Numbered from the stretch's first letter, positions 21,721 to 35,700 are shown. The stretch is 64,000 nucleotides of DNA from Poa pratensis (GCA_947311845.1 CAMZMU010000040.1:54093975-54157974); one strand, 5' to 3'. Numbers and translations: made by a program. Notes: generated by a model from the letters alone, not told the origin.

Positions 21721-22960
21721 AATTCGTTTTGGAGCCCGGGCACACATGCACCGGATATCCAGTCCCTCCATTTGCATCTCCCATGGCCCGCGTGACTACT
21801 TTTACTATGGTAAAACTGGGGTGTGGCCCACTGGAGCAAGGCATTAATTCAGGAGACGCCGTCAACACAGCAAGTTGCGTCTTCCCCCCTCCTCTTCTGC
21901 TACAGTTGAGAAGGCGCAAGGAAGGCGACCAAGGTTTCTCCTCGCTCTGCCGGCGAGGCCGCCGGTTTCCTCACCCTACGCTCGCCGCTCCGACGACGGG
22001 TGGCGGGTGGGGAAACCCCGGTTCTCGTTCGGCTTGTAGATAGAGGTAGAAGTAGGTTCGTGGGCGGCGCCGCCGTGGTGGGGGGGACGGCGTCGAGTCG
22101 AATAAGGTGCGCTGCAGCTTGCCCTCCATCTCGGCGTCGTCTTCGACGGAGTCGAAAAGCTGCTGGTGCTGTGTGCTCGCAGATCGAACGGATCTGGTGA
22201 GCTTGGGTGTCTTTGCCATGGCGGGCGAGGCGGATGTGCCGACCATGGTGTGGACTTTTGTCCTCCGGCCTTGACTCCGCTCTGCCGATGCTCTCTCCGG
22301 CGTCGGTGGGAGGCTTGTGAGGGGTGTACAGGAGAAGATCAAGGCGCTGGATCTGCTGCCCTCTTCATCCGTGGTGAGGAAGATGGTGGCGTGTGGCTGC
22401 GGGTACTCCGGCCTGGTGCTCCTCTGTCGTGCTGGTCTGGAGTGACTGAGGAAGACGACTTCCCGTACGCACGATGGCCGCTGAAGTTTCAAGGTGTTGC
22501 CGGCTCCGGGGGAGTGCGGCGGCGGCAGCGTGACGGCGCGTCCTCTTCCCGCGCGGTGGTGTGCTCTGGTTGGGCTCCTCAAGGTGCTCGGCCTCAACAT
22601 GCTGGGCGTGGAGGCACTCGGTTTGCGTGCGCCGGTGCTGAATCTCCATGCGCCGGCGTTGGATCTGTTTTCTGGAGAACAAATCGAGCATATCCTCTCC
22701 TCCCGTCCCCTGCTCAAGTTGCTGGCGGCGCTCACGGGAGAGAAGCAGAGCACGGCGCGTGGAAACGAGCCTCCGCCTCTGCCTGCCTCGCCCGTCTCCT
22801 GCTGCAACATCCACGCCGCCGGCCTCTCCCGTCTTCACCGCTACTGCTGCACCCCCGATCTCGCCCCGTCTTCACAGCCGCCGTGCTGCAGTCAAGGTAT
22901 GGTTCATGTCTAGTCCCGTTCCTCCTGCCTGTGATTCAGTCAATGATCTGGACTGAAACT
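21721..22960. other. GC-rich block without recognized gene
   Basis: Long overlapping frames occur on both strands (for instance minus 21971-22810 and plus 22166-22984). The predicted products are low-complexity, rich in Arg, Ser and Pro, and have no domain I recognize. Such frames are expected from GC-rich sequence, so I do not call a gene. It could be the leader of a transposon or a retired first exon. Confidence 0.35.
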
Positions 22961-23474
22961 GAAATTATGAACACCACGATCTGATTCAGTCCATGTTTGT
23001 GCTTGTGTAGCAGTTCATCTTGAATTTTTTTATCAGAGTTGTCGTTCCGTGTGGTGCTGTAGGTGTAGGAGTACAGTAGCTTGCTTGTGCTAGTTACTGT
23101 CACTTGGTCATTGCTCTATTATTGCCGTAGGAGTATTTGTTCTTTTTTCCAGCAGATAATGCTTCCAATGCTTGTTTTTGATTGTACTCCAATATTGCAG
23201 TAGGAGTACTGTTGTTCTGAATATTGCTTGAATTTTTCATTCCAATATTTTCTTGGAGTAGTACTGTTCTTGAATAAATCTGTGAGAAGTAGCAAGTTCA
23301 AGGTTAAGGTTATAAGAAAAAGATGCAATCCTTGGGGCTGTGTCTTGTCTGATGGTTTGAATGATTGTGTAATTTCGGACCTTTTTGGGTCTGTTGTGAT
23401 CCAGGACATGTGGGACACTTGCACTGAACAATGCTTGCTGCTCTAGTGTGCTTCCTCTCTTGTTTCTGAATTCA

Positions 23475-23890
23475 TGTTAAATTAACTGAAACTAAATATT
23501 CTTGTTAATTTAACTGCTTGCTTGTGTAGCACTGCTACTGCTTGCTTGTGTAGCACTGAATAACATGCCTGAATATTACTCCTATATAGATTGGCTTGTG
23601 CTTTGTTCAGTTCTTGGCCTATAAGTTGCCTGTTAGTACCAGGTGTACTCCTATAAATTTCTGGAGTATGTTTGATACTGAAAACAACTGCTGTAGCAGT
23701 TGCTTCTGCTACTGCCACTTGCTTCCTTGCCATTCTTGAAATAAAAGTCTGCAATTGCTTAGAGTAGTTGCTGATCTGCTAATGACTCTGCTACTGCAAT
23801 TGCTCTGCTACTGCTTGCTGCTCTGCAATTGCTTGATCTGCTGTGCTACTGCTTGCTAATCTTGGAGTACTTGATCTGCTCTGCTTTCTA
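23475..23890 (+). repeat. Low-complexity TGCT/CTACTGC-rich tract
   Basis: Repeated phrases such as CTGCTTGCTTGTGTAGCACTG and TCTGCTACTGCAATTGC recur irregularly. It resembles degenerate minisatellite sequence. No coding function is apparent. Confidence 0.65.
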
Positions 23891-23999
23891 ACTTGAAATT
23901 GATTGGGACGCAGATAAGCTGGAGCTGGGGCGCAAAGGACCTAGGCGAGGACCACCTGGGAAAGGACCGGCACTAGGATGAGGCAGCACAAGCACCAGA

Positions 24000-24200
24000 A
24001 CCTGGGAGATGCACTGTAACCCGTGGTCGTGGCCGGAGATGCTGCTGCTGTTGAGCATGCTCAATCCATGCCGGAGCCGTGGCGTGGCCGTTGATGCTGC
24101 TGCTGGGTACCTGGGGAACCTGGGAGCGAGCTGATGATCTGGAGCTATTGTTGAGCAGGCTCAATCCGTGCTAGAGCCGTGGTGTGGCCGGAGATGCTTC
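24000..24200 (+). repeat. Imperfect tandem repeat around TGAGCA.GCTCAATCC
   Basis: Segments with GCCGGAGATGCT.CTGCTG, TTGAGCA.GCTCAATCC.TGC and AGAGCCGTGGTGTGGCCG-like words recur at about 110-120 base spacing, with CTGGGAGCGAG phrases between them. It is non-coding as far as I can tell. Confidence 0.55.
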
Positions 24201-24619
24201 TGCTGCGATCCTGGGAGCGAGGTGGGGCTTTGGTCTATTGGATGTTTGGCGCACAAGAGCTCGAGCGCAGAGGAGCTGGGGAACCTGGTAGCGATCGGCG
24301 ATCTCGTGTGCTGAGGAGAGGATCTACTGCGAAGGCGACCTGGAGCACCAGCTACGATCTGGGGCGCAAAGGCGCTGGGCCCAGCGAGGTTACTGGCCGG
24401 CGACGACCCCAGCTCCAGGCGCTCCAGTCTCTGGGCCCGGCGATGTTCCTGGCCGGCGACGATCCCAGCAAGAGGTGCTCCAGATTTCAAATTATCGCTT
24501 CTAATTGCTTCGTTGGTTGTAATATGATCGGTTCGTTGCGCGTAACTACGGGAGGGCATCGCCTGATATTTGTGCGATTAAGTGGGGGCAAACACGTCAA
24601 TTTAGCGATTTTGCATGCT

Positions 24620-24663
24620 GTCGTAAATTTTCTTAAACGTCTTATATTCCGGAACGGAGGGAG
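24620..24663. mobile_element. Solo Stowaway end
   Basis: AAACGTCTTATATTCCGGAACGGAGGGAGTA is the right terminus of a common grass Stowaway type; the left terminus is missing. Confidence 0.5.
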
Positions 24664-25070
24664 TATAGTTTTTTTCTTGTTTTTGCTGCGGACACCTAAT
24701 GCAAAATAAATTGCTTTTGTTCTCAAAACAACTAGCTATGGCACCTGCTCTATATTTGTGACGGCACAGGAAAAGATGGCGTCATGTCCCTGCGGAACAT
24801 CACTAGAAGTTACCGCTAGCTCGGTTGTTTTACTCTGCCTGCACACATGCTGACAAGCACCGAAACACAGATCCCAAAGCAACAGGGACGGTGCAGATAG
24901 TGGGACTAGATGTGCTCGGGAGCCAAAACGCTCCTCTCGATAGATCAGGTATATATTGGTTAAGCACCCTTCCCAGCATTTGCTAATAATGAAACCATGG
25001 CCTCCTCTTCAACCGTCCAACCAAAATATTTCCAAACCGCATCATTTTCAGCCCTTGATGATGGCCAGTG

Positions 25071-27100
25071 ACAAAACTCAGCTGTAGGTTGGCAACAGCA
25101 AAATAACATAAACAGGACCGGCACTCAAGAACACAACACAAGCTAAGGGGGAATTCTTTGGAACCAAGCGCTCCAGCAGTCCCATTAACACATACATTAT
25201 TAACAAGCCTCATGTGCACAGCAGGGTTACAAGCATGATAAAGGAAAGCAGACGTTTATAATGCACCGAACGAAATCTAAAAAAACACACAAATCGATCT
25301 TGGAGGAAGCGCGCCCAGATAAGAACCAGTACATCTCCACCCAGCTAAAATAGTGTTTCAGATTTTTCCCACCTCACCTCACGACATATTATCTTAGACA
25401 ACTCAAATGATGTTTCAGTACCTGATTCACAAACTATTATCTCGTCTGATGATCAACTTGACACCCTTTACTGGAGTTGACTGGAAATGTCCCTGGGCTG
25501 ATCTATTTTCTCAACTCCACAGGGATATCCCAGTCAACCTCAAGATACACCAAAAACAACATCCTAGACACCTTCAGAGCCATAAACCCAGAAGAGGCGC
25601 ACTAGTCTTAACTCGTAAGCTAACTGGACAAGTCCCAGGCTCACAGCATTGAGTTGCTCACAGGTAATCATAAACACAGTTCATTACCATTTTGTCTTCG
25701 ATGAATGCAACCGCTACATTATCATTTCAGAAAGGACACAACCAACACAGTTATTCTAAACCAAACTAGATCTACTGTTGTTATTGGCATCAAACCCTAG
25801 AATGCTTGCTTAATTCTGTCTGAACTGGTCAGAATTCAGCAATACACATATGTACATTAAGAAAGTGCTAGAACTAATGGGCATGCACCCTAGTTAAGAC
25901 TGCAGAGCAGCATGTTATGCCCCTAGGTTATTCAGAAGAACTCATGACCAACAAGCCCAATAGACCAGTACAAAGGAGAAATCAAGATGATCCAAGGCAA
26001 GGCACATACAGGATAAACGTGCAGCAGGTACTACCACAATTTGGGACCAAAATATACTTAATTGTGCAAAATACATTAAAAAATCGCCCTTAAGTTAATA
26101 TTGACCCAATGGTTCATGTCTATTGTTAGAGATAACTCTGGATGGAAAACCGCCCTTAAGTTAATACAAAACTCAGCTGTATGTTGGCAACAGCCAAAGA
26201 ACATAAACAGGACCGGCACTCAAGAACACAATAGCTGAAGGAGAAATTCTTTGGTGCACAGCAGGGTTGCAAGCATGGTATAGGAATAGCAGGCAATGAT
26301 AGCAGACGTTTATAATGCACCGAACAAAAACTTGATACCCCGACCAACAAAGGTGGAACCATGGAGGAACCGCACCCAGATAAGAACCAGTACATCTCCA
26401 CCCAGCTAAAATACTGTTTCAGATATTCCCACCTCACCTCACCACATAAGTACTTGATTTGTTTTCTCAACTCCACAGGGATATCCCAGTCAGCCTTAGG
26501 AGACACCAAAAACAAAATCCTAGATACCTTCAGCGTCATAATCCCTGAAGAGGCGCACTAGTCTTAAAAAGCTAACTGGGTATGTCCAGTTGCTCACCAA
26601 GTAATCATACATACAGTTCATTACTACCATTTTGTCTTCGATGAATGTAAGCACTATATTATTATTTCAGAAAGGACACAACCAACAAAGATTTTTTAAA
26701 CCAAACTAGATCTACAGTTGTTATCAGCATCGAATCCTAGAATGCTTGCTTAATTCTGAACTGGTCAGAATTCACAATTCAGCAATACACGTATATGTAC
26801 ATTAAGAGAAGTGCTAGAACTAGTAGGCATGTACCGTAGTTAAGACTGCAGAGCAGCATGTTATGCCCCCAAGTTATTCAAAAGAACACATGACCAACAA
26901 GTCAAATAGACCAGTACACAGGAGAAATCAAGATGATCCCAGGCAAGACACATACAGGATAAACGTGCAGCAGCGACTACCACAATTTGAGACCAAGATA
27001 TACTAATCTGTGCAAAATACATTCCAAAAGCGCCCTTAAGCTGATATGCCACCCAACAATTCATGTCTTACTGTTAGAGATAACTCTCCAAGGAAAAGAG
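25071..27100. repeat. ~1-kb imperfect tandem duplication downstream of the proteasome gene
   Basis: Copy 1 (about 25071-26154) and copy 2 (about 26160-27100) share blocks in the same order. Examples are ACAAAACTCAGCTGTA.GTTGG, CCAGATAAGAACCAGTACATC, CAGGGATATCCCAGTCA, TTTTGTCTTCGATGAATG, AGAAAGGACACAACCAAC and CTGTTAGAGATAACTCT. They have diverged by many substitutions and small indels. Neither copy has a convincing frame. The unit may be old gene-flank or UTR sequence. Confidence 0.85.
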
Positions 27101-27673
27101 AGAATGCAGCATACAGTACCTCTAGACTCTGCTATTCCGTAATATTTTGTTCTTACCTGATCATTGTTGTCTATGATTAGTTGATTACGTTGAATTACCG
27201 CCAAGAAAAAGGAAACCTGTACCATCCAAGATTACAACCTCCAATCTGATACAATGTTTCATAAGTAATTACCATCTTCTCCACGGGCAAACTACATAGT
27301 GAGTTGCAATATTGGTCCTAGGCACTAAACATTATACGTGCAGGCCTTCTAGGTAATCTCCAGAGCACAAGAATCTAGTCTCCTAGGCACTAAACATTAC
27401 TCCATGATGGCATGGTCAGATACATAGGTTTCACTATAATTTTCTGTAAGCTCGTGTTACCATGTCCCCTAACCGCAGTAATAATCAGGCATGGGACCAG
27501 ATTCACCACAATGCATCAGATAAAGCAAATATCATTAACCGTTCAAGCATGTTCGACATATAAATTTAAAAACATAATCATCGAATAGTTTGGTTTAAAC
27601 AACAGAAGCATAATAACTGATTAAGCCATCTAAGAGCAGTAGGCATCACGAATCACAGTAAACCAGCACATGA
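27101..27673 (-). other. 3' flank of the proteasome gene
   Basis: Non-coding AT-rich sequence before the stop codon of the minus-strand proteasome gene, likely including its 3' UTR and polyadenylation region. A CCTAGGCACTAAACATTA phrase occurs twice (near 27317 and 27382). Confidence 0.45.
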
Positions 27674-28426
27674 TCAGGCCTCAGGCGTGGGCTGTGTGAG
27701 CCCAGCCTTGGCAAGCAGCTTTCCCATGGCATCCGGGGTGCAGACCTGGTACTGCACTTCCCCAGTGCCGGGATGCAGGAACACCTCGGCCAGCTCCAGC
27801 TTCTCCGCTGTCAAACTGGTGGAATCCATGGTCTTGCTGAGTACCTTGAGGGCGAGGGCGACGGCCTCCTCGCGGGTCATGCCGTCGCGGTAGTCCTGCT
27901 TGAGCATGGACTGTGCGGCCTGGCTGTTGGCGCCGACGGCGGAGGCCTTCCAGCCGCTGTAGTTGCCGGAGGGGTCGCTCATGTAGAGCTGGAAGCCGTG
28001 GTTCTTGTCCCAGCCGGCGAAGAGGAAGGAGACGCCGAAGGGGCGGAGGCCGCCGAACTGGGTGTAGCCCTGCTTGGTGTCGCAGAGGGACTGGACGAGC
28101 TGCTCGACGGGGATGGGCTCCTGGTAGGAGAGCGCGTAGCGCTGAGCGTGGAGGCGGGCGGTGTTGATGAGGATGTTGGCGTCGGACATGATCCCGGCGA
28201 CGGCGCAGGCGAGGTGGGAGTCGATCTTGTACATCTTCTCCGCGGATCGGGAGGACTGGAGGAGCTTGGAGGTGACCTTCTTCTCGCCGACCAGGACCAC
28301 GCCGTCCGCCGCCAGGATACCTAGAGCCGACCCGGCGTTGCCGATCGCCTCCATCGCGTACTCCACCTGGTACAGCCGGCCCTCCGGCGAGAAGATCGTG
28401 GTGCGGCTGTCGTAGCGGCGAGACAT
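27674..28426 (-). CDS. PAC1: 20S proteasome subunit alpha type-4
   Basis: Complete single-exon 250-codon frame. The N terminus [20 protein letters not shown] is the proteasome alpha-type signature. [47 protein letters not shown] and [14 protein letters not shown] follow at the positions expected for PAC1/PSMA4. Alpha subunits form the outer rings of the 20S core, gate substrate entry and dock the 19S regulator in cytosol and nucleus; they are not themselves proteolytic. The frame has no interruption and the usual family length. It lies between the tandem duplication (downstream) and a GC-rich 5' UTR at 28427-28530. Confidence 0.97.
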   Translation of the reverse strand: MSRRYDSRTTIFSPEGRLYQVEYAMEAIGNAGSALGILAADGVVLVGEKKVTSKLLQSSRSAEKMYKIDSHLACAVAGIMSDANILINTARLHAQRYALSYQEPIPVEQLVQSLCDTKQGYTQFGGLRPFGVSFLFAGWDKNHGFQLYMSDPSGNYSGWKASAVGANSQAAQSMLKQDYRDGMTREEAVALALKVLSKTMDSTSLTAEKLELAEVFLHPGTGEVQYQVCTPDAMGKLLAKAGLTQPTPEA

Positions 28427-29770
28427 CGCGACGGCGGCGAGGGATTTGGGGGAGTTTCTCTGGGGATTTGGGGGAAGTGAGGAAGCGACTCGTGGGGAGG
28501 TTCGGGAGGGGGATCTATTTCTTCTTCTCCTCAGAAAACGGGGGATCTACTTGTAAGGCAAGTAAAGAAAGGGGCTGTGATTTGGATTTGTTTTAGGATA
28601 GGGGGTGGAGACTAAATGGAATTCTGCAGGAAACCAAAACGGTCAAGGCTTTGAGAAAAACCCTTTTAGCTTTGCTGCAAAATCATCTTGAATTGTAGAA
28701 TTCTGAATTAAAATTTTCAAAGGATTTGTGTACGATAACCCTAGAAATTTATCGTCTCGTTTGGAACAAGGAAAAACATACAATTATTTTAGAATAGGGA
28801 TGCTATGTCAAAATTTAATTATAGAGCCATCTGGAATTAGCAATATGCAAGTCTAGCAATCTCCAATTCTTTTGAAACTCCGATGGAATGGGACATACGG
28901 ATTTTATAGGAAACTAAAAACGTGAGGTCTACTGTCATGTTCTTTTGTATAGATTTTCAACCAGTTTCACTTATAAACCAGACAATTATCTTCTTCTTAA
29001 TGAAAGAAAGGTAGAGCTAGTGTCGCTTGCTCTAATAAAAATCTCATGTTATTTTCTCTTTTGTCTACAGTTGCTATGTGACAGCAAAAAAATAATGTTA
29101 AAGTTTTCCGGTGATTTTGGATCCTAGAGGAATTGAGGATTCATGACACCTCAATTCTTGCAAACTAATTCTTTGTGTGGTTTGAGCTCTTGCGTTTCAA
29201 ACGGTGTTAAAGGTTTCGTTCGTTTGATGCAAACATCATCTGTAGCAAAAGAATTCAATGGATTAGAATCCTATAAAATTCTTTCGTTATCCATCTTGGA
29301 TTCCAAGGGGGGCTAGTGCCTAAGTGCATATATGGAATGCTGGAGCTTCACACGAAACAGTTCGATCCTGCAGGAACTACAAGAAAAACAACATTCCAGA
29401 TAGACATCAGTGGTTAAGTAAGACAGTGAACAAGACAGCGATATAGGCGAAAATGAGTTTGAATGAACAAATAAATAAATCCACGCAAAACAAAAAAGAA
29501 CAGATACATGCAATATGTCAAAAACAAAACGTGGGATGACATCAGTCAATGGTTCTTAGAAGTTTACAATCTGACTGATTGTAAATAAAACGAAGTTACC
29601 GCCCTAAAATCCTGACCGTAAACCGAACTGTACATCGATGTTGTTCTCCTCTTCACGCTACGCTCATCTACGTTTTCCTGTACAGGCGCTTCCATGTCCC
29701 CCATCAAAGCTCAACAAAGATATGATACAAACACAGAGGCTCATTCACATGGTATACACATCTGAACTCC
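28427..29770. other. Proteasome promoter and intergenic region
   Basis: About 100 bp of GC-rich 5' UTR or promoter is followed by AT-rich sequence without gene content. The 28560-29310 stretch has blocks resembling hAT or Mutator MITE ends (TTGGATTCCAAGGGGGGC) but no matched termini were found. The right part is the 3' flank of the receptor gene. Confidence 0.4.
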
Positions 29771-32700
29771 TCATGCGTTTGGATGCTTCACGAGTGCAAC
29801 CCATTTCCACCAGAGGTAAACGACGGATGAAGATATCACTGCCGCAGCTATACACAGGGCTGCAATCCCCGCAACCACTCCCCTTCTCTTGTTATCCTGC
29901 GGCGCGAGATGTGGCAGCGCCGGTGGTGGGCTGTTGTTCGGGGGTGCTTCGGGACGAAAAACTGCAGAAATTTGATCATTTCCATCCCTGTCAGCCAATG
30001 CTTTTCCAATAAACATAGGATGATAAGAACGAAAGGTAGTACATGTACTGCAGTTACTACCTCTTATTGCTGACACCAGAGGCCCATAAGCTCCTTCGTA
30101 TGGAACAGCGCGTGTGCCTCGTCCATTCCAGTACAGATGTATTTTAAGTACCGACTTATCCACGGTAGCTTCGTGAGTTATGTTTGTGGGTCTTCCGAAT
30201 CCCCCTGCTTCCTTAGTAATGTCAAAATCTGTTTTGATATTCTGGTCCTGCAGTTAATCACCGCATATTTCGTTTTGGCATCATATGGAACGAGTGGGTT
30301 GAAGAGTAAATGTTTGGTTTGTGATTCTGAGAGAGCAAACCTGAATATCAATGTCAAATGAACGCCTTCCTGGCCCATGATTCGATTGACTGTCAATAAC
30401 TATCTCCGCGAAGAAGAGCTGAACTGTATATGTCCCATTAGACAGGCCAACCACGTAGTACCACAGATCACTTCTTGATGTCCTTGCTGTCTGATAGAGC
30501 TCGGGCAAGACTGTTCCCAGACTTGTATTTACTATACCAAGAGATTCACCAAGAGGATCAGAACCCACGTGACTAACCACCCATTGACTGTCAGTATTAA
30601 CATGAAAGCCTGCTGCTCCAAGCTCACTGGTGTCAGCATCGAATGTGTTTGACGATGAATCTGGAGAAGGCATTTGTTTGCCGCCGCAGTTTACAGCGCA
30701 GGAAGTTATAAGATCTGCATTTACGATGAGATGAGGGGTGAGTAACCATTTGAGTGGATTGTGCAACAAATGATAGGTTCTGAAATAAAGTGATGATATC
30801 TAAACACAAGTGCAGCTTTACAGCAATAACAAGTTTTTAATCTTTATAACTCTAGAGAACACCATAATACTAGGTACAGCAATGTAAGCATTACTAATAT
30901 ATAATTAATTGAGTACTGGAAGTCTAGTAGCAAAGGAAGTCGTGTTCAAATGTCACATAGTGAAGATTTTTGGAAACTTACTGTTGTTTCTGCTGCATTC
31001 TTTCATGTTGAGACAGTTGAGGAGAGTAAGGTCTTCACTGCATATTGATAGTTAATACAGCAAGGTGAGAAATATGAAGCATGAGGACACAAATTAATTC
31101 TACTTCAAATTACAAGGACTAGCTCGTGACTATTTACAGAAGTAAAAAAAAGGCCACAGTAAATGCTTCAACTTCTTTTCAGCATTCCCTTTGTTACAAA
31201 TTTCCTGAACTTCCCAATTATTCTATCCCAGGCCGTTTTCTAAAATGCAAAGATAGCCTAACTAATGGCAAATTTGTAATGCACATTGAGTTACAAAGAA
31301 GCAATCCATGCCCTTCCATTGACCAACATGTTTGGTTATTTCTCTAAAGTGCATCAAGGGAAAAGAGCAATCACAACCTTACAGAGCAAAATGGTTGAAT
31401 TATAAAGTATTCTTGTGGTTGAACAAAGTGAACGCTGAACTTCATATATTAGATATAAAAAAGGAAATGGTCTTTTTGTGTGTGGTTGAATTATAAAGTA
31501 TTCTTGTGGTTGAATTATAAACTATTCCGATAAAAAAGGAAATGATTTTCGATCAATGGTATTTGATAAGCTCTCTTCATTAACATTTATGTGTGACATA
31601 CGCACCTTCTCACTTCTCAGTCTTGCAAGGGACGATTTACAGTGAAGATAGTCCAGTAATTCACATTTCAAAACTTGCAAGAATAGAAATGGTGGCGAAT
31701 AATAACAATGAAGGTCTTATTTGTTCGACAACAATACCACAGCATGATCACTAAATGCCAATTACCTGTTAATTGTACTGCTTGCATTAATTGAAGTTCC
31801 GATATAATTTCTGCACAGAAGAACACATGTTTGCAAGAGAGTAAGTAAGATTGCTAATTTAGATATTGGCAGTCATGCTTAATATAACGACTAAAAGTAA
31901 GAAATAGATACATTGACCACTTCTGAGCAGCAGGGTTGTTAGGAAGGCTTCCATTAAGATAGGGGTTATACGAAACATCCCTGGAGAGTTTACACTATAA
32001 GTTAGAGGAGTTAAAACGAGTTAAAGATCATGCTGCACTGCAGAAAAAATATTTAGAATTAGAATCACAGAATATGACACCAGAGTCAAGAAAACAAACA
32101 AGAACTGTAATGGCCTGGTCCAGACTTTGAACATATTCCATATTTGTGGTTCAATAATTCTTACATCTTCCGTGTAATTTTATAGACTATTATGTCATGC
32201 TAAGTTGCTAACTTGCTGCCACATATCCAACTAAGACCAATCTGAATAAATATCATGCCAATCTCTTTGCTGATCCAGTCAGTCATTCTTCACAGTTTCT
32301 ACAGATCACTTCAAATCCAGTGGTTCATAATTCCTATGTTTAATATACACCTATGCCTCAGCTGTTTCCTAAGATCAATTTTTCTGTGGTAGTTCCAAGT
32401 TTGATCTGATATAAGTAATAAGCTTAGAAGTGTAATATTGTGTGTTGTTTGTAGTTCAAAGGTCATTTGAAATTTTTAGTATTGGGTTGTGCTATGCCTC
32501 TTCTATTCTAATCCCTCCGTTCCACAATATAAGATGTTTTAGCCTTTTTTCACATTCACATGTACACATATGTATATAGACATGTTTTAGTGTACATGTC
32601 CACTCTTTTTGGTACGAATCTAGATAACATGTGTAACACCTAAAACGTCTTATATTGTGTAACGGAGGGAGTATGCATTAGCCCCATGGGCCTTGATGCA

Positions 32701-35700
32701 ATACACCATTCCATTTGTGCAATCTCTCACGACGATTAACATGGTATCGCAATTCCAGGATGCATCAGCATCCATGTCAAAAATAGCGTGCAGGCTACAG
32801 GTGAGGACAGTCGATTTGAGTTGGTCTGACAAGGCATTGCTAAGTCCACGGCACAGAAATAGTTGCTATGCTATGCAAAATAGATGCACATGTAAATAGT
32901 ACAGAAGTTTCTGTAGAAGTTATAAAAGCATGACTAGAAAGCATATTCTCTTAAGAGGCATTATGTAAAAGTATGTTATCTTAAAAGCGTAGATTAGTAT
33001 ATGTTTAAGAGGCATCTACAGCATAGAATAGTATGTGTTTACGAGGCATCTATACAATGTGGTAACCTGAAACTTAGTTTAACAGATTTTGGTAAGTGCA
33101 GCCCAAGGGCATCTTTTATATCAGCACAAAAGCATCCATCAAGGCATCAACCTGTGGAAACGCAGAACAAACAAATATACTTACAAAGGACGTAATAACT
33201 GAACCATTTCAGGAGGCAGATTTCCGCTGAAGTTATTTCCACCAATAAATCTAAAATGATGAACTTTCATTAGATAAGTGGACCAAAAATGTGTGAACGG
33301 TCATCGACAAATACTTGGAAAAGGTTAGTGCAAGAACAATGCACTAATTCATTTAAGTTGGCATGTGGCAGTATTGACTACTTAAGTAATTATCACTGAC
33401 ACGTAACAGTGGTTGCATCTTCTCATGCACCCTTCCTATTCTTATCAGCTGACCTTAAAAGATCAAAGTTCCCCAAGTGAAACAGGCATCAAATATTTAT
33501 GCTAGGCCATACAAAAAGACAGGCGAACACTGGCAAAAACCAAAACCAGCAAGGTATCTGGTATTGAGGTCGTTGAGATGCAAAGGTGCAAGTAATACGG
33601 AATTCTGCCGCCTAACTTGGGTAGATGCAGAGTTATGAAGACAATATGACAGTTCAAAGGTGACTAACTATATAGCATGGAATATAGAAGAAATCAAAAC
33701 TGTAGATTAATTGCATTGTTCCCCGACACAGTTTGCTCCATGTGAAAAAAGTTATCTAAATTTTACTTGCAAATGGCACCAAGTTTATTATGCAATTAAC
33801 CCCTAATACAAATTTTCTAAAGGTGCTACATCACAAAAGGATTGTAAGTCTGTAACTTACAGGCTTGAATTCTTATATGGAGACAATGGTTCTACTGTGC
33901 CTGATAAGTTGTTTGATCCCAAATCACTGCAAATATAGGGCATCAAGAACTTTAGATAACTGTGAAATACTGGCAGATCATATGTATAAAAAACAGTATC
34001 ATGGATTGTACATTTTAACAGTACAAGGAGATCTATTTTATGGCATGGCATCCACTGCCAAATATTGTAGCAAAGCTATGGACGAGATAAAGTAGATGCG
34101 CCTGCATAGTGATTGACATTTTACTACTAGGGTTGTACTTTTCAACAATACAAGGAGATCTATTTTATGGCATGGCATCCACTGCCAAATATTGTAGCAA
34201 AGCTATGAACGAGATAAAGTAGATGCGACTGTATAGTGAATTGATATTTTACTACTACCAGTTCTTCCATTGCTGAGAAAAAAATGATAAAAATCATTTC
34301 GAGAGTTGAACTAAAACATTACAAACACCCAATTAAAAATATTCGGGTAGCCTAACAACTACCATTGCAATGGTAGAAGATATGAAAGAAAAGCATGTAT
34401 AACAACTGTTCTTAGTGTTTCATTTTTATAACTAACAGCCTGTTGATAGTTGACAATACATAATGCAGAACTGGCGGATAGATAGTAATAAGCTAATAGC
34501 ATCTTAAAAAGTCCGGCTCAAAAACTATATTTAGAGCTGGCGGATAGATAGTAATAAGCTAATATCATCCTAGTATAGGACAACTGGTACAGGTTATCCG
34601 AGAGTACTAAGTTATAGTACGATGAATCATAGCTTGACAAAAGAATTATCTTCAAGTAGAAACTTTAGAAAACTCACAGGTATGTTAGTTTGGGTAAATT
34701 TGGGAGGGTATTAGGAAGTTGGCCATTAATTCCACAGTTTCTCAGTGATCTGCTTAACAAAAAATTGTGATAAGCAAATATATGAATTATGAAACCGAAG
34801 TATAGTTCAGCACAATAGTTGCAGACATACAATGTTGAAAGATTTGTCCAATTTGCTATGAAATCAAAAGTAGAATTCCCACCATCAAGATCACCAAGCA
34901 TCCTGCAAGGAAATCCATGTTAAATGTAACACTATAGACTTTTTTCAAGTAATTACACCAGGAGAGACTCCTACTGTATTATATATTAAAAAGTGGGTAA
35001 AATATTTACATCAGATACAAGGGGATTAGGGGAGTCAAGCCTAAGCCATACTGACTTAGGTGAAACAGGAGAAGGGCTAAAAGACAATCAAGCTTTTACA
35101 GGTGTAGTCCACGTGTGAGGTTATGCAAGTGATCGCACCCTATACAACACTATAAACTATTTATTAGTACGAAATCATATTTGTACAATAAAAACCTACT
35201 GACTCCCCTTTTTGGAAAGGACTCATGAGAGTTAAGGAGCTCACTAGTAAGGGCTCTTATGTGGTTGGGAATGGTTTGAATACTCGCCTTTGGGAAGATG
35301 CCTGGCTTGGAGATCAGCCTCTTTCCCTCCAATATACCTCCCTTTATAACATTTTTTAATGATATGTTGAATATCTTTGGGAATTGGTTGTTTGTGCTTT
35401 GCTTTGGGCTATGTGGCATGTTCGAAATGATTATTTGGTTCCACTGGATCCTTATGTGGTCATATATCCACCCAGTCGAGAAGCAGGCAGCCATGTATAC
35501 TATATTGGGTGCAGCCGTTTGGAAACGGTTGCAGGGGATTAGTTCAAACGGTGCAGTTGGCAGTCTACACCAGAATTAAATGTTGATGCATAGGCTTTAC
35601 ATGTTTCTGATTTTTCAATGGTTGATTCATGTATCCACCTTCTGTGACCCTTGAGCTTGTAAACACTTTGAATTGAAATAATGGAATAAATATGGCTATA

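Noticed and set aside
21971..22810. Long minus-strand frame (279 codons)
   Set aside because: Product is Arg/Ser/Pro-rich without a domain and overlaps equally long plus-strand frames; typical of GC-rich DNA by chance.
27773..28324. Plus-strand frame opposite the proteasome gene
   Set aside because: Antisense shadow of a strongly coding GC-rich exon; no independent similarity.
28560..29310. Possible hAT or Mutator MITE downstream of the proteasome promoter
   Set aside because: Suggestive words at both ends but no convincing terminal inverted repeat or target duplication.
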